Below, one piece after another: positions 9,267 to 18,737 of a stretch of DNA of 63,388 nt; the first letter of the stretch is position 1, and each line of letters starts with the position of its first letter. This stretch comes from Bacteroidales bacterium (lineage in GTDB: Bacteria > Bacteroidota > Bacteroidia > Bacteroidales > VadinHA17): NCBI GenBank assembly GCA_021157415.1, contig JAGGWN010000002.1, forward strand, positions 1-63,388, written 5' to 3'. Below the pieces are notes generated by a model. That model made no database searches, had not been told where the DNA came from, and saw only the letters and a program-made list of their open reading frames with translations. A program made the position numbers and the translations under genes.

Positions 9267-9740
9267 TTACTTCTTGATTGGTTTTAGATTTCCGTTAAAA
9301 GTATATGTCATCCCTTTTTCGGGCGTCAAATAATATTTCTTATCCCCGTAAAGGATCTCCACCGGTATTTTCTTGCCGGCATGAACGGTCACTTGTTCCG
9401 GTTTATGTTCTTTCCATTTTATATCCACCCGAAAATCACCCCTTGCTTTGAGTCCTCTCACCTCTCCGTGATCCCATGCTTGTGGGAGGGCAGGCAACTG
9501 CAATGAAACCCTGTTAAACAAGGCACTGTGATCCCGCACATGATCCGTATGAAGTTGCCTATAGGATTTTCTTTCTGCCCGTGTCAGAATGTCCAGGCAT
9601 TCTTTTTCAGGATCAACAGACCGATCGAAACCCAATGTCTGCGGATTATAATCTGTCGCGGCAGTAAAAAGCAAAGTCACTTCTTTACCATTCTCAATCA
9701 ATAATAAAGTATCTACCTGAGTCAATTTCCCATGTTTCCG
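9267..9740 (-). pseudogene. GH95 alpha-L-fucosidase remnant with internal deletion
   Basis: The open frame gives 152 codons from a TTG, with no proper start. The first half (EVTLLFTAATDYNP ... DHSALFNRVSLQL) is the end of the GH95 N-terminal domain. The second half (LPALPQAWDHGEVRGLKARG ... KKYYLTPEKGMTY) is the end of the GH95 C-terminal domain. The ~230 N-terminal residues and the whole catalytic (alpha/alpha)6 barrel between the halves are gone. The join lies near 9495-9505 and keeps the frame. It cannot be active. The sulfatase stop lies about 20 bp away, so both were probably in one operon. Confidence 0.8.
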
Positions 9741-9760
9741 GTTTTATGAATGCTCCCTGA

Positions 9761-11347
9761 TTATTCAGAGATATATTCCGGGTCGGGAAGTGTATCTCCA
9801 TACATACCCCGGAGACTGTCAAGCTGCATTTTCAAGTTGCCTATTATCCCGCTATACTGCCGGTCATGATAAAGGTTTTTCATTTCATGCGGATCATTTT
9901 TCAGATCAAAGAATTCCCATTCGTCAAAATCATAATAAAAATGGATCAGTTTGTAACGCTCGGTCCTTATGCCATAGTGACGTCGGGTAAAATGCTCAGA
10001 GGGGAACTCATAATAATGATAATACAAGGTTTTTCTCCAGCTTTCCGGAGGATGCTCGTTTTCCAGCAAAGGCTTCAGGGAGACCCCCTGGATAGCTTCC
10101 GGGATCTTTGCCCCGGCATAATCCAGAAACGTAGGAGCAAAATCAATATTTTGCACAAGTTCTTCTATTTCCCCTTTTCTTTTAAAGCCAGGATAACGCA
10201 TGACCAGAGGTGTTCTGAATGACTCTTCGTACATAAACCGTTTATCGAAGTAACCGTGTTCTCCCAGGTAAAATCCCTGATCCGAGGAATAGATAACGAT
10301 GGTATTTTTCGTCAGGCCCGTTTGATCAAGGTAATCCAGCAGGCGGCCGACATTCTGATCCACCGAGGCCACGCACCTGAGGTAATCGGTCAGATAGCGG
10401 CGAAGTTTCCAGACCGCCAGCATCTCCCCGGAGAGTTTCATCTTTTTAAAGGCTTTGATTTTCGGATCATACTCACGGTCCCAGGCAGTCCGCTGTGCAG
10501 GGTTTAATCTTTTGAGCATACCCTCCATAAATTTCCGGTAACGCGTTTTTATTTCTCCTTCCTTATCCACCATTTTCAGATCATAGGCAATATCCATATC
10601 TTTGATCACACTCATTTTCTGTTCTTTGGCTGCCCTTCTTCCGGCATAATTATCAAAATAATTATCCGGCACAGGGAAATCCTCATCCTCGTATAGAGAA
10701 AAGGTAGTGGTATCCGGCATCCAGGGCCGGTGTGGAGCTTTTTCGTGTACCATTAGACAAAAAGGTTTGCTTTTATCTCTGGTTTTCAACCACTGTATTG
10801 CATAATCTGTAATCAGGTTGGTCACATATCCCGTAACCCGCTTCTTTTGTCCCATCTCAATAAAGTCGGGATTATAATATTGTCCCTGACCAGGTAATAT
10901 ATTCCAGTAATCGAATCCGGTAGGATCACTTTTCAGATGCCATTTTCCAACGATAGCCGTCTGGTAACCGGCTTTCTGTAAAAGTTTCGGGAAAGTTTCC
11001 TGACTACCGTCAAAGTTATTGTGACCGGCCCGGTTGATATACAACCCATTTCGGTTACTGAATTTACCGGTAAGCAAGGTGGCCCGGCTGGGAGCACACA
11101 AGGAGTTGGTCACAAAAGCCCGGGTGAATATCACCCCTTCGTTAGCAATCCGGTCGAGGTTGGGGGTTTTGTTCAATTTCCCGTTATAACAGCTCAATGC
11201 CTGATAGCCATGATCATCCGACATAATGTAAATAATATTAGGACGGGGAGATTTCCTTGTTTGTGAAGATTTGTTTTTGCAACCTCCCGATGCAAAAATT
11301 ATAAACACAAGAGAGATCACTTCCCAAAAGAACCATTTTTCCTTCAT
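9761..11347 (-). CDS. Sulfatase, GlcNAc-6-O-sulfatase-like (S1 family, CAPSR)
   Basis: 528 aa. The formylglycine signature is C84-A-P-S-R, so maturation by an anaerobic or aerobic sulfatase-maturating enzyme elsewhere is needed. The N-terminal metal-binding block is IMSDDHGYQALSCYNG, and HEKAPHRPW and YSSDQGFYLGEHGYFDKR match the S1_11 / N-acetylglucosamine-6-sulfatase type; a DUF4976 domain closes the C-terminus. A hydrophobic leader ending in SGGC (Cys23) suggests a lipoprotein. It is clustered with GH20 and GH29 genes, which fits a sulfated HexNAc and fucose glycan. The exact subfamily is inferred from motifs. Confidence 0.88.
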   Translation of the reverse strand: MKEKWFFWEVISLVFIIFASGGCKNKSSQTRKSPRPNIIYIMSDDHGYQALSCYNGKLNKTPNLDRIANEGVIFTRAFVTNSLCAPSRATLLTGKFSNRNGLYINRAGHNNFDGSQETFPKLLQKAGYQTAIVGKWHLKSDPTGFDYWNILPGQGQYYNPDFIEMGQKKRVTGYVTNLITDYAIQWLKTRDKSKPFCLMVHEKAPHRPWMPDTTTFSLYEDEDFPVPDNYFDNYAGRRAAKEQKMSVIKDMDIAYDLKMVDKEGEIKTRYRKFMEGMLKRLNPAQRTAWDREYDPKIKAFKKMKLSGEMLAVWKLRRYLTDYLRCVASVDQNVGRLLDYLDQTGLTKNTIVIYSSDQGFYLGEHGYFDKRFMYEESFRTPLVMRYPGFKRKGEIEELVQNIDFAPTFLDYAGAKIPEAIQGVSLKPLLENEHPPESWRKTLYYHYYEFPSEHFTRRHYGIRTERYKLIHFYYDFDEWEFFDLKNDPHEMKNLYHDRQYSGIIGNLKMQLDSLRGMYGDTLPDPEYISE

Positions 11348-11550
11348 GTTTTTCGTGGTGTTAAAATTTCCAACAAATTTATCAGTATAATTCTAAAAAC
11401 AAAAAAGATTGATATGACAAGCCCCGATATGTCAACATATTTATTCTCCCTTGGCCCCAAAGGCTAAAACGGATCATCATACTATCATTCCCGCTTAATA
11501 TTCATTTAATATCCTAAACCGGCATAGCTTTCGAGTAGCTGCAGCTTAGT

Positions 11551-11610
11551 AAAGGATTAACCCAACCAACGCATCATTTCAGCTCTTTCGAGCTTCCCGA
11601 TGTATAATTT
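11551..11610 (+). repeat. Dispersed intergenic repeat R1, copy A
   Basis: Shares with 24408-24463 (opposite strand) and 58716-58780 the string ACGCATCA(G/T)TTCAGCT, preceded by GGATTAACCC-A and followed by TTCGAG-TTCCC-ATG-x-x-TAAT. Non-coding, between the sulfatase gene and the SusD remnant. The shared stretch in this copy is shorter on the left than in the other two. Confidence 0.75.
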
Positions 11611-11612
11611 TT

Positions 11613-11644
11613 AAAAAAAAGAGGCTACTTCCCCAAGCAGCCTT
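11613..11644 (-). terminator. Intrinsic terminator after the SusD remnant
   Basis: Read on the minus strand it is a 10-bp stem around GGCTGCTT / AAGTAGCC with one mismatch and a GGGG loop, followed by eight T. It lies 20 bp past the SusD remnant stop, so the vanished susCD operon probably ended here. Confidence 0.75.
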
Positions 11645-11664
11645 CTTTTCATCACAATCATATT

Positions 11665-11886
11665 TTAATTTACATTCCAAATACGGGTATTCAGATCGTC
11701 TTTGTCCTTCACGGCCTCATAATTTTTACCGTTCAGTTGTTTTTCGCTGGCCGGATATAGCCAACGAACCGGAGGCCAGTGCTGCCCGCTTTGTACATCT
11801 TCCAGGAAGTTTAAAACCGGTTTATCCAGACGGCGATACTCTGCCCAAGTCTGTGGCATACCACCATGAAAAACTACAAAGTATCA
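11665..11886 (-). pseudogene. C-terminal remnant of a SusD/RagB-like lipoprotein
   Basis: About 73 codons remain, preceded in frame by a stop at 11884-11886. The peptide has TWAEYRRLDKPVL and then PPVRWLYPASEKQLNGKNYE and a terminal TRIWNV. It lines up with the end of the intact SusD at 52668-54425 (E-L-R-R-T-R-H-P ... VERLKYPTSEVANNYDNY ... PIFWV). The other ~500 residues and any susC partner are missing. The 150 bp upstream of it hold nothing recognisable. Confidence 0.75.
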
Positions 11887-12037
11887 TGGACCGAGTATTT
11901 CTTTTATAACCCGCAGAAATAATTTCCACACGAAGCATATAACACTCTTTATCCTCAGGCATTTAGTACCTTGGTTTGCTGTTTTTCATTATTCCGAGTA
12001 CCTCTAAGATCGCGTACCTCCTAAGCAAGTCCCACGC

Positions 12038-14425
12038 TCATTCCACCAGCACCTCATCGATAAAAACCCAGGCTTTTTGGCCGGCACCCGGATGCCAATC
12101 GGGACAGTCCCCCCGGTTTATCACAAGGATACGCACATACCGGGCTTTTGTGGGCGGGATCTTCAAGACCAGGTCTACAGCCCTGGGTTCAGGTTGGTTT
12201 TTCAGCGGACGGTGCAGGATTCCCCGGGTCATAAAATGTTTGCCTCCGGCAGAAACAAAGACTTTCACTTCTTTGGGTAAAAATATCCAGGCACCCTGGG
12301 CTTGCAGACACCCTACCGTTACCCGGTGCACGGTATCGGCTTTTCCCAAATCAAGTGTAATCACCGGGCTCACACCTTCCCATCCCAACCAGCGTCCATT
12401 GTGAGCATCGACTCCTCCCCTGAGACAATCGGTCAAGATCGGTGTCCCCGGATTATATTTGGGTGACGGTGGTATTGATACCTGCACTTCCATGCCAGCA
12501 GCTTTGTGGATCCTAAAGATCTTCGTCGTAATCCTGCCGATGATCTTTCCATGGCGAAAAGCAGCTGCTTTAATCTTTACCTCTTTGCCGGTGATCTCTA
12601 TCGGTCCCTGATATAACGGGGAGGCAGGCAAAGGAACACTTCCATCCAGGGTATATCGGATAGGAACTCTGCCGTGTTCGGTAGATAAACGGATAAGAAG
12701 GCCCTTTCGTACCGAATCCTGTACGGATGAGATCCTGACATTATACATACTGGGAGCATAACCAATCCCCAGGTTTTTCAGGCGTATCAGGCTATATTCC
12801 AAGCGGTTGACAAAATCATCCCATGTACGCAGGGCTTTGGGAGTCCATCCGACCTCGGCGATGGCCAACAAGCGGGGGAACAACATATAATTGGCATCTT
12901 TCTCATTCTTTATTGATTCACCCCATAAGTTCCCCTGGGTTCCCAGCACAAGTTTGGCTTCTTCCGGCAACAATGATTCCGAAACAGGGTTATACGAATA
13001 AGCCGTTGAGAGCAAACACTGTGAGTAGCCATACAGCGGCTCCAACTCGGGATCCCCTTGTTTCAGATCCAGATAACAATATTTTGTAGGGGTCATAACC
13101 ACCTTGTGGCCCATTTTGGCAGCCCGGATGCCTCCCTGTTCGCCACGCCAGGACATCACTGCCGCATTGGGAGCCAGCCCTCCCTGCAGGATCTCATCCC
13201 AGCCTATCAGTTTCTTACCCAGACCATTCACAATCTTCTCCACACGGCGTATGAAATAACTCTGCAACTCCTCCACATTCTTCATTCCTTCTTTTTTCAT
13301 AAGATCCCGGCACAACCTGTTTGTTTTCCAATTCGTTTTATTGCACTCATCACCCCCGACATGAAACCAGGGACCGGGAAACAGAGGCAACACCTCCGAC
13401 AATACCCCTTTGATAAAACGGTAGGATTCTTCCTTAGCCGGACAGATGGTGTTATTCGATGCAACACCTCCTGTGGCAACATAGTAAGGTCCCTGTCCGC
13501 AGGCGATCTCCGGATAAGAAGCAATGGTAGCTCTGGAGTGTCCCGGCATATCTATTTCAGGTACAACGGTTATAAAGCGGTCTGCAGCATATTTCACGAC
13601 CTCCCTGATCTGATCCTGCGTGTAATATCCCCCGTAGGTAGCCTTTTCGCCTGGTTTCTGTGAAGGACGACCCCACCAGGGCATTTTGTTATAATCCACC
13701 CTCCAGGCTCCTATTTTCGTCAGTTTCGGATATCCTTTCACTTCGATACGCCATCCCTGATCATCGGTCAGATGCCAGTGAAAAGTATTCATTTTATAAC
13801 GGGCCAGATAATCCAGGTTTTTCCGGATAAACTCCAGCGGCAGGAAATGGCGGCTCACATCCAGCATATCACCACGCCATGCAAAACGAGGTTTATCAAA
13901 TATTGTCACGCACGGCAACTGCCAGACATCCGCAGTGTAAGAGGAATCTTCCAATTGGGGGGGGAAAAGCTGGCGCAAGGTCTGCATTCCGTAAAACGCA
14001 CCGGCCGGTGTTGTTGCTGTAATGGTCACCTTCTCAGGCTGAACTTTTAAAGAATATCCTTCCCGGCCAAAACGGTTCTGATCACCATGCAGTAAAACTA
14101 CGATCGCCCGTCTCCCCCCCGGCAGATCTCTCCGGAATTCAGGTGTCAACACAAAAGAAGAGGAAGTATTGACGTACCCGGCAAAAATCTCCGCCGCCTT
14201 TTGCAAAGCTGCAGTACTGTCCGCAAGATAAAAAGAGGTCCTTTTATCCAACCTGAATATTCCGTCCTGTTTAGTCAACTCCAGCGGTTTCGGGATGATC
14301 TTTACATCCGCTGCCTCCGGGATCTTTCGTGAACAGGAAAAAAAGGGAAAAATCACAAACAAGAACAACAAACCGGATATAAGCCGATAATTTTTTTTCA
14401 TCTGTTTCATATTTTTTATGTCCAT
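12038..14425 (-). CDS. GH20 beta-N-acetylhexosaminidase, lipoprotein
   Basis: 795 aa. Domain order: lipoprotein leader with Cys31 in FPFFSCS, GH20b N-terminal domain (about 40-175), GH20 TIM barrel (about 178-520), a short chitobiase-like Ig domain (about 560-640), and a C-terminal F5/8-type carbohydrate-binding domain (about 660-795). The catalytic Asp-Glu pair is D359-E360 in FHVGGDEC, and FHWHLTDDQGWR at 215-226 is the usual substrate strand. It removes terminal beta-GlcNAc or beta-GalNAc. Met9 (base 14401) is the more natural leader start. It is followed 18 bp upstream in the operon by the GH29 gene, so the two are co-transcribed. Confidence 0.93.
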   Translation of the reverse strand: MDIKNMKQMKKNYRLISGLLFLFVIFPFFSCSRKIPEAADVKIIPKPLELTKQDGIFRLDKRTSFYLADSTAALQKAAEIFAGYVNTSSSFVLTPEFRRDLPGGRRAIVVLLHGDQNRFGREGYSLKVQPEKVTITATTPAGAFYGMQTLRQLFPPQLEDSSYTADVWQLPCVTIFDKPRFAWRGDMLDVSRHFLPLEFIRKNLDYLARYKMNTFHWHLTDDQGWRIEVKGYPKLTKIGAWRVDYNKMPWWGRPSQKPGEKATYGGYYTQDQIREVVKYAADRFITVVPEIDMPGHSRATIASYPEIACGQGPYYVATGGVASNNTICPAKEESYRFIKGVLSEVLPLFPGPWFHVGGDECNKTNWKTNRLCRDLMKKEGMKNVEELQSYFIRRVEKIVNGLGKKLIGWDEILQGGLAPNAAVMSWRGEQGGIRAAKMGHKVVMTPTKYCYLDLKQGDPELEPLYGYSQCLLSTAYSYNPVSESLLPEEAKLVLGTQGNLWGESIKNEKDANYMLFPRLLAIAEVGWTPKALRTWDDFVNRLEYSLIRLKNLGIGYAPSMYNVRISSVQDSVRKGLLIRLSTEHGRVPIRYTLDGSVPLPASPLYQGPIEITGKEVKIKAAAFRHGKIIGRITTKIFRIHKAAGMEVQVSIPPSPKYNPGTPILTDCLRGGVDAHNGRWLGWEGVSPVITLDLGKADTVHRVTVGCLQAQGAWIFLPKEVKVFVSAGGKHFMTRGILHRPLKNQPEPRAVDLVLKIPPTKARYVRILVINRGDCPDWHPGAGQKAWVFIDEVLVE

Positions 14426-14443
14426 TCCTTTAATATAATTTTT

Positions 14444-15928
14444 TTACTTTGCCAATCCTGCAAATTTAAAGGTAAAAGCCAGATTTTTAGCCCCTGTAAA
14501 AAGTGTTGTGTTATAGGGAGGCATTTCGACCACCAGATTCCTGCCTGAATTTTTCCATAAAAGCTCTCCATTATATCCCAACAGGGTAACTTTCATCCCC
14601 GGTTTTCCTCTCACATTTTTCACCACAAGTTGTTTCCCCGGCCATTTGGGGCTGATCACGTACAGATCATTGTTTTTCCGGGTAAAGAAAAGTTCCTTCA
14701 CTGCGTAGCCGGGTTCCGGATTTATCGTTTGCTTCAGGATGTACTCTCCTCCAAGGTAATGTTGTTTCGGCTTGAAGTTTCGATCTCCTTTGGACCATTG
14801 GACCGGTTCTTTCCATTTCCTGGTACCATAAATAGCTTCTCCGTTCATCTGCAGCCAGGTCCCAATCTGCATCAACCTTTCCTGCATAATTACCGGTATT
14901 TTACCATGAGCAGTAGGACCTATATCCAACAAGAGATTTCCGCCATGACTGACAATATCCACCAGTAACAGTACGAGGGCCCTGGCTGAGTTATAATCCT
15001 CCAGGTCCTCGGCCCGGTTGTATCCAAAAGAAAAACCCATACCCCGGCATTCTTCCCACGGACGATCATAATCAACAGATGCCTCATATTCGGTAGTAAA
15101 ATACCCCCCGTGATGTTTTCGTATGCCTTTTCCCCATCGATCATTGATCACGATGGTTTTACCTACCGGGGAATCATTGAAGAGCCATGCCAGCAACTCA
15201 GGAGTATGCCATTTCTCAGCAGTCATCTCCCATTCACCATCCGCCCAGATCAAATCAGGTTGATAGCGGTTGATAAGATCTTTGAACTGAGGAAAGAAAT
15301 GCTCTGTAACAAATTTCTCCCGGTCCATCTGCCATAAGGGATGGAACCATTCGTACAGAGAATAATAGATTCCGAACTTAATGTCCGTTTTCCGTATGGC
15401 CTGTTGCAATTCACCAAGCAGGTCTCTATGCGGGCCTATATCCATACTGTTCCAGGGGAATCCACGATCATTGGCTTGTTTATTGGGCCACATACAATAC
15501 CCGTCATGATGTTTGGATGTTACAACAATGTATTTTGCACCGGACCGTTGGAAAAGCCGCACCCAAGCTTCCGGGTCATACAACTCAGCCTTAAACCGCT
15601 TGGCAAAATCATAATAAGTAAAATCCCTGCCATATGTTTGTGTCTGATAATCTGACACTTCTGTTCCTTTAAAATTGCCATTTCCAAACAAGGTCTTGCT
15701 CTGCAGCCAATATTGATACCATTCGGAGTAGGTCCCTTTAGGGGTCCAGGCTGGCACAGAATATACTCCCCAATGAATGAATATACCGAATTTGGCATCT
15801 TCAAACCATCCGGGTACAGCTCGTGCATCAATAGATTCCCAGTTGGGTTCCACTTTTTGCTGGGCGGGTGAAAGAATCGGAAGAAACAGTAATAAAACAC
15901 CAATTACAAAAACAAATGCATTTTTCAT
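14444..15928 (-). CDS. GH29 alpha-L-fucosidase
   Basis: 494 aa with a Sec signal peptide (1-23, ending SPAQ). The GH29 barrel is clear: FGIFIHWGVYSVPAW (48-61), TSKHHDGYCMW (137-147), and the nucleophile Asp230 in LIWADGEWEM. The acid/base is less conserved and not assigned. A short beta-sandwich follows to the end. Expected to remove alpha-L-fucose in the periplasm. It is in tight tandem with GH116 (12 bp) and GH20 (18 bp), so a three-enzyme minus-strand operon GH116-GH29-GH20. GH29 here is intact while the neighbouring GH95 fucosidase has been lost. Confidence 0.93.
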   Translation of the reverse strand: MKNAFVFVIGVLLLFLPILSPAQQKVEPNWESIDARAVPGWFEDAKFGIFIHWGVYSVPAWTPKGTYSEWYQYWLQSKTLFGNGNFKGTEVSDYQTQTYGRDFTYYDFAKRFKAELYDPEAWVRLFQRSGAKYIVVTSKHHDGYCMWPNKQANDRGFPWNSMDIGPHRDLLGELQQAIRKTDIKFGIYYSLYEWFHPLWQMDREKFVTEHFFPQFKDLINRYQPDLIWADGEWEMTAEKWHTPELLAWLFNDSPVGKTIVINDRWGKGIRKHHGGYFTTEYEASVDYDRPWEECRGMGFSFGYNRAEDLEDYNSARALVLLLVDIVSHGGNLLLDIGPTAHGKIPVIMQERLMQIGTWLQMNGEAIYGTRKWKEPVQWSKGDRNFKPKQHYLGGEYILKQTINPEPGYAVKELFFTRKNNDLYVISPKWPGKQLVVKNVRGKPGMKVTLLGYNGELLWKNSGRNLVVEMPPYNTTLFTGAKNLAFTFKFAGLAK

Positions 15929-15940
15929 GGGATTGCGTAT

Positions 15941-18526
15941 TTATTTATGGTAAAGATAAACAGGAATTCCCGCCTTGGGGTTATTGGGTCTGATATTGAT
16001 CGACAGAAAAGCATTTTGTCCAGAAGTTTTCATATGAAAGGATTTTTCCCCATACCCCACCAGGATCAGTTTCTTCAGTTGCAGGGTTCCGTGCATAACA
16101 TGGATCGTCACATTTTTACCTGTTTTGCCGGAAGAAATAAGTATTTCGCCCCAGGCCTCCCCGTCAGACCAGAAATACTTCCCGTTCCGGCTGGTGAAAG
16201 TCATTTCTTTTGTCACTCCCGAATAATGAAAACCGGTCAGGGCCAATACAGCCGACCAACTGGCCATAGCTCTTCCGTAATGATGACCGCATTCGGCCTC
16301 ATCAAAAGGGCTGCGTTTTTCCCCGTCATACCGGTTTCTAATATTCCGGATATTTTTCAATCCGTTGTCCGTCTGCTGTTCAAAAAGCATGCCTACGGCT
16401 GCCGTATATTCGAAACCGGTCATCATCTCTGTAAAATAAGGGAACGGGTTCTCCGGTCTTCCATAGGGATAACTGGCCATCACCAGACCAGCCTCGTTGC
16501 CTGCAGTATAACAGCGAAAACAATTAAAGCGATCAAACCCGGAGTTCCGGTAGTTGTATTTCATAATGCTGTGCAGCGTCGTTTTCACATGTGCAGGCTG
16601 TACCAGGTACCCCAGCCCGCTCACATGGGCGGCATACTGTCCCACCAGTTGATCCACCAGACAACCTTCCCCCAGTTGATATTCGGGATGGGATATCTTC
16701 CGGGAGCCCATCCCCACGATCAGGCCCGGCTCTATTTCCCCGGAATCAGCGGGCACCTGTACTTTATGGATATAATATTCTCCATTGAAAAGATTTTTGT
16801 CCGTCCAGGTGCTCCCTAGCACAAACAAGGTGTGACAAGTGTCTGCAAAATGCTTATCCCCCACATAGCGGGCCATTTCTTCGACAGCGCGCAGAGCCCC
16901 CAGGTACCATATTTCCATCTGCGGATTGGGACCGAAATATTCCACATCCATGGTATTGTGCTGAACTCCTTCCATGACCCCGTCCCGGTTAGCATCCCAG
17001 CTACCCGGCAGCCAGGCAAAATAAAGTGCCTTCTTAACCTGCGGATACAGGCTTTTCATAAAATCATCATCCCCTGACAATTGCCAGTCACGATACATTT
17101 TAATGATCGCTCCCATCTGTCCGTCGGCAGCTGCATGACCAAACCTTTTGCTTTCATGGGGCGGCAGTTTGACCCGGAAGTTCATCATCCCGTTGTTTTC
17201 CGTGGCAAGGCCAAACTCGATATATCTACGGTTTCTGGCCAGTGAACCATACAAAAACCCTGTTGCCTGTTCATAGTTCCACACATGGGTACAGGAGCCC
17301 ATACAACATCCCGAACGGTCATTGCATCCCTCCCAGGCATAGAAATTGCCATTCGAGATGCGAAAACAGGTTTGTGTGCGTAAGGTGCTGGTGTTGAATA
17401 ACGCTGCTTCTTTCACTGCTTCCGGCAGATCGCTGTTGCAGAAGGTCTGCACGAACAGCACTGTTTTCTTTTCCAGGTCCGGCAATTCTGGCAATACTTT
17501 ACGGATCACATCCCATGCATCCGTATAGTGTTCCGAATAATAATTCAACAGCATGCTGTCCGACCAGGCTTTGCGGTTGGGAAAATCCCAGGTAAGATAA
17601 AAATCAAGGGTGCGCGTTTCCCCTGCCGGAATGGTTACTGAGGCGGCCAGGGAAGCCATGGGTTTCTTGTCCAGCATACCCGGGCGCTCTTCCAGCCTTC
17701 CGTCCCTGCTGAAATCGTCCCAGAAGTCCAGCAGGGAAGTACCCCATCGCCAGGGTTTCCAATGTGTACGGTAACTTACATGATCGGCTGTGGTGGTAAC
17801 AGCCATGGTCCCCCATTGTTCGGCTCCGGGATTCACTCCTGAAGAAGACATGAAAATCCCTTTCAATCTATTTTCCTCCCTGAATTCGTTCCGGTTTCCA
17901 ATCGCCAGTCCGCCATGACCGTCTTCCCCTATAAAATTCTGCATGGAATAACATACGGAAGCGTCAAGGTTGTCTCCTGAAACGTTTTGTAATACCACCC
18001 GGAACACGGCCAAAGGAATTCCGCTATTATCGGGATCGCCGGGGATCATAGGATTAAAAGCTCTTATCGTCACCCGGACAGGCACGGTAGAATCCCACAG
18101 GTGTACCTGTCCGAACGGATATGCCGCATCAAAGGAAGCATGCCGGAACCGGGGCCACCCATGATTGGTGGCTACCGCTCCGGAGGAACCTTCATAGGCA
18201 AACAACGGCATCGGCCCTTCCAGTATTTTGGTGATCTTTTTATCCCCTTTATTAACATATACTGCAAAAAAAGGAGCTGTTCTTTGTATCCCCGGCCCCG
18301 GATTATAACCTTTGGCCGGCCGGTTCATGATCTCCCAGTCCTGCAGGTTTCCCCTGCCACCGAGCGATATGGTGCCTGTGCCGATCCCTCCTACCGGCAG
18401 GGCAATTTTATCCAGATGATGCTCATCATAGTGCTTTAATACCGGCCACTCCGTAGCCTGTCCGAATGAAAAGATATGGATCATACCTGACAAAGAAAAC
18501 ACCCATAGGACACGTGATACTTTCAT
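15941..18526 (-). CDS. GH116 family glycosidase (GBA2 / DUF608 type)
   Basis: 861 aa, signal peptide to about residue 23 (FSFGQ). The N-terminal GBA2_N beta domain starts with LPVGGIGTGTISLGGRGNLQDWEIMNRP, and the (alpha/alpha)6 DUF608 barrel covers about 375-860. The presumed nucleophile is Glu419 in CTHVWNYEQA, and the presumed acid is the Asp ending HNTMD (523-527). GH116 enzymes are beta-glucosidases, beta-xylosidases or N-acetylglucosaminidases, so the substrate cannot be fixed. First gene of the GH116-GH29-GH20 operon; its promoter must lie in the 211-bp divergent gap before the membrane-protein gene. Confidence 0.88.
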   Translation of the reverse strand: MKVSRVLWVFSLSGMIHIFSFGQATEWPVLKHYDEHHLDKIALPVGGIGTGTISLGGRGNLQDWEIMNRPAKGYNPGPGIQRTAPFFAVYVNKGDKKITKILEGPMPLFAYEGSSGAVATNHGWPRFRHASFDAAYPFGQVHLWDSTVPVRVTIRAFNPMIPGDPDNSGIPLAVFRVVLQNVSGDNLDASVCYSMQNFIGEDGHGGLAIGNRNEFREENRLKGIFMSSSGVNPGAEQWGTMAVTTTADHVSYRTHWKPWRWGTSLLDFWDDFSRDGRLEERPGMLDKKPMASLAASVTIPAGETRTLDFYLTWDFPNRKAWSDSMLLNYYSEHYTDAWDVIRKVLPELPDLEKKTVLFVQTFCNSDLPEAVKEAALFNTSTLRTQTCFRISNGNFYAWEGCNDRSGCCMGSCTHVWNYEQATGFLYGSLARNRRYIEFGLATENNGMMNFRVKLPPHESKRFGHAAADGQMGAIIKMYRDWQLSGDDDFMKSLYPQVKKALYFAWLPGSWDANRDGVMEGVQHNTMDVEYFGPNPQMEIWYLGALRAVEEMARYVGDKHFADTCHTLFVLGSTWTDKNLFNGEYYIHKVQVPADSGEIEPGLIVGMGSRKISHPEYQLGEGCLVDQLVGQYAAHVSGLGYLVQPAHVKTTLHSIMKYNYRNSGFDRFNCFRCYTAGNEAGLVMASYPYGRPENPFPYFTEMMTGFEYTAAVGMLFEQQTDNGLKNIRNIRNRYDGEKRSPFDEAECGHHYGRAMASWSAVLALTGFHYSGVTKEMTFTSRNGKYFWSDGEAWGEILISSGKTGKNVTIHVMHGTLQLKKLILVGYGEKSFHMKTSGQNAFLSINIRPNNPKAGIPVYLYHK

Positions 18527-18737
18527 GGTAAATGATATATTAGAAATTATAACACATAGAATATTAATTATTTACAATCTTCCCTTAGGATCATATAAAT
18601 ACAGATAAAAGTAATTAAGTTCCTGTATTCTTAAAAATTTTAATCTGTAAAAGTTAAGTTTTATCTTTTTAGTTTTATCAATTATCTTATATTTATCGTT
18701 TCAAAAGATCCGAACCAATCATTTAATAAACAGACGT

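Noticed and set aside
11866-11922. Plus-strand 18-codon ORF ending SWTEYFFYNPQK over the SusD remnant
   Set aside because: The tail looks protein-like, but it is antisense to the remnant, very short, has no start context, and no family could be assigned.
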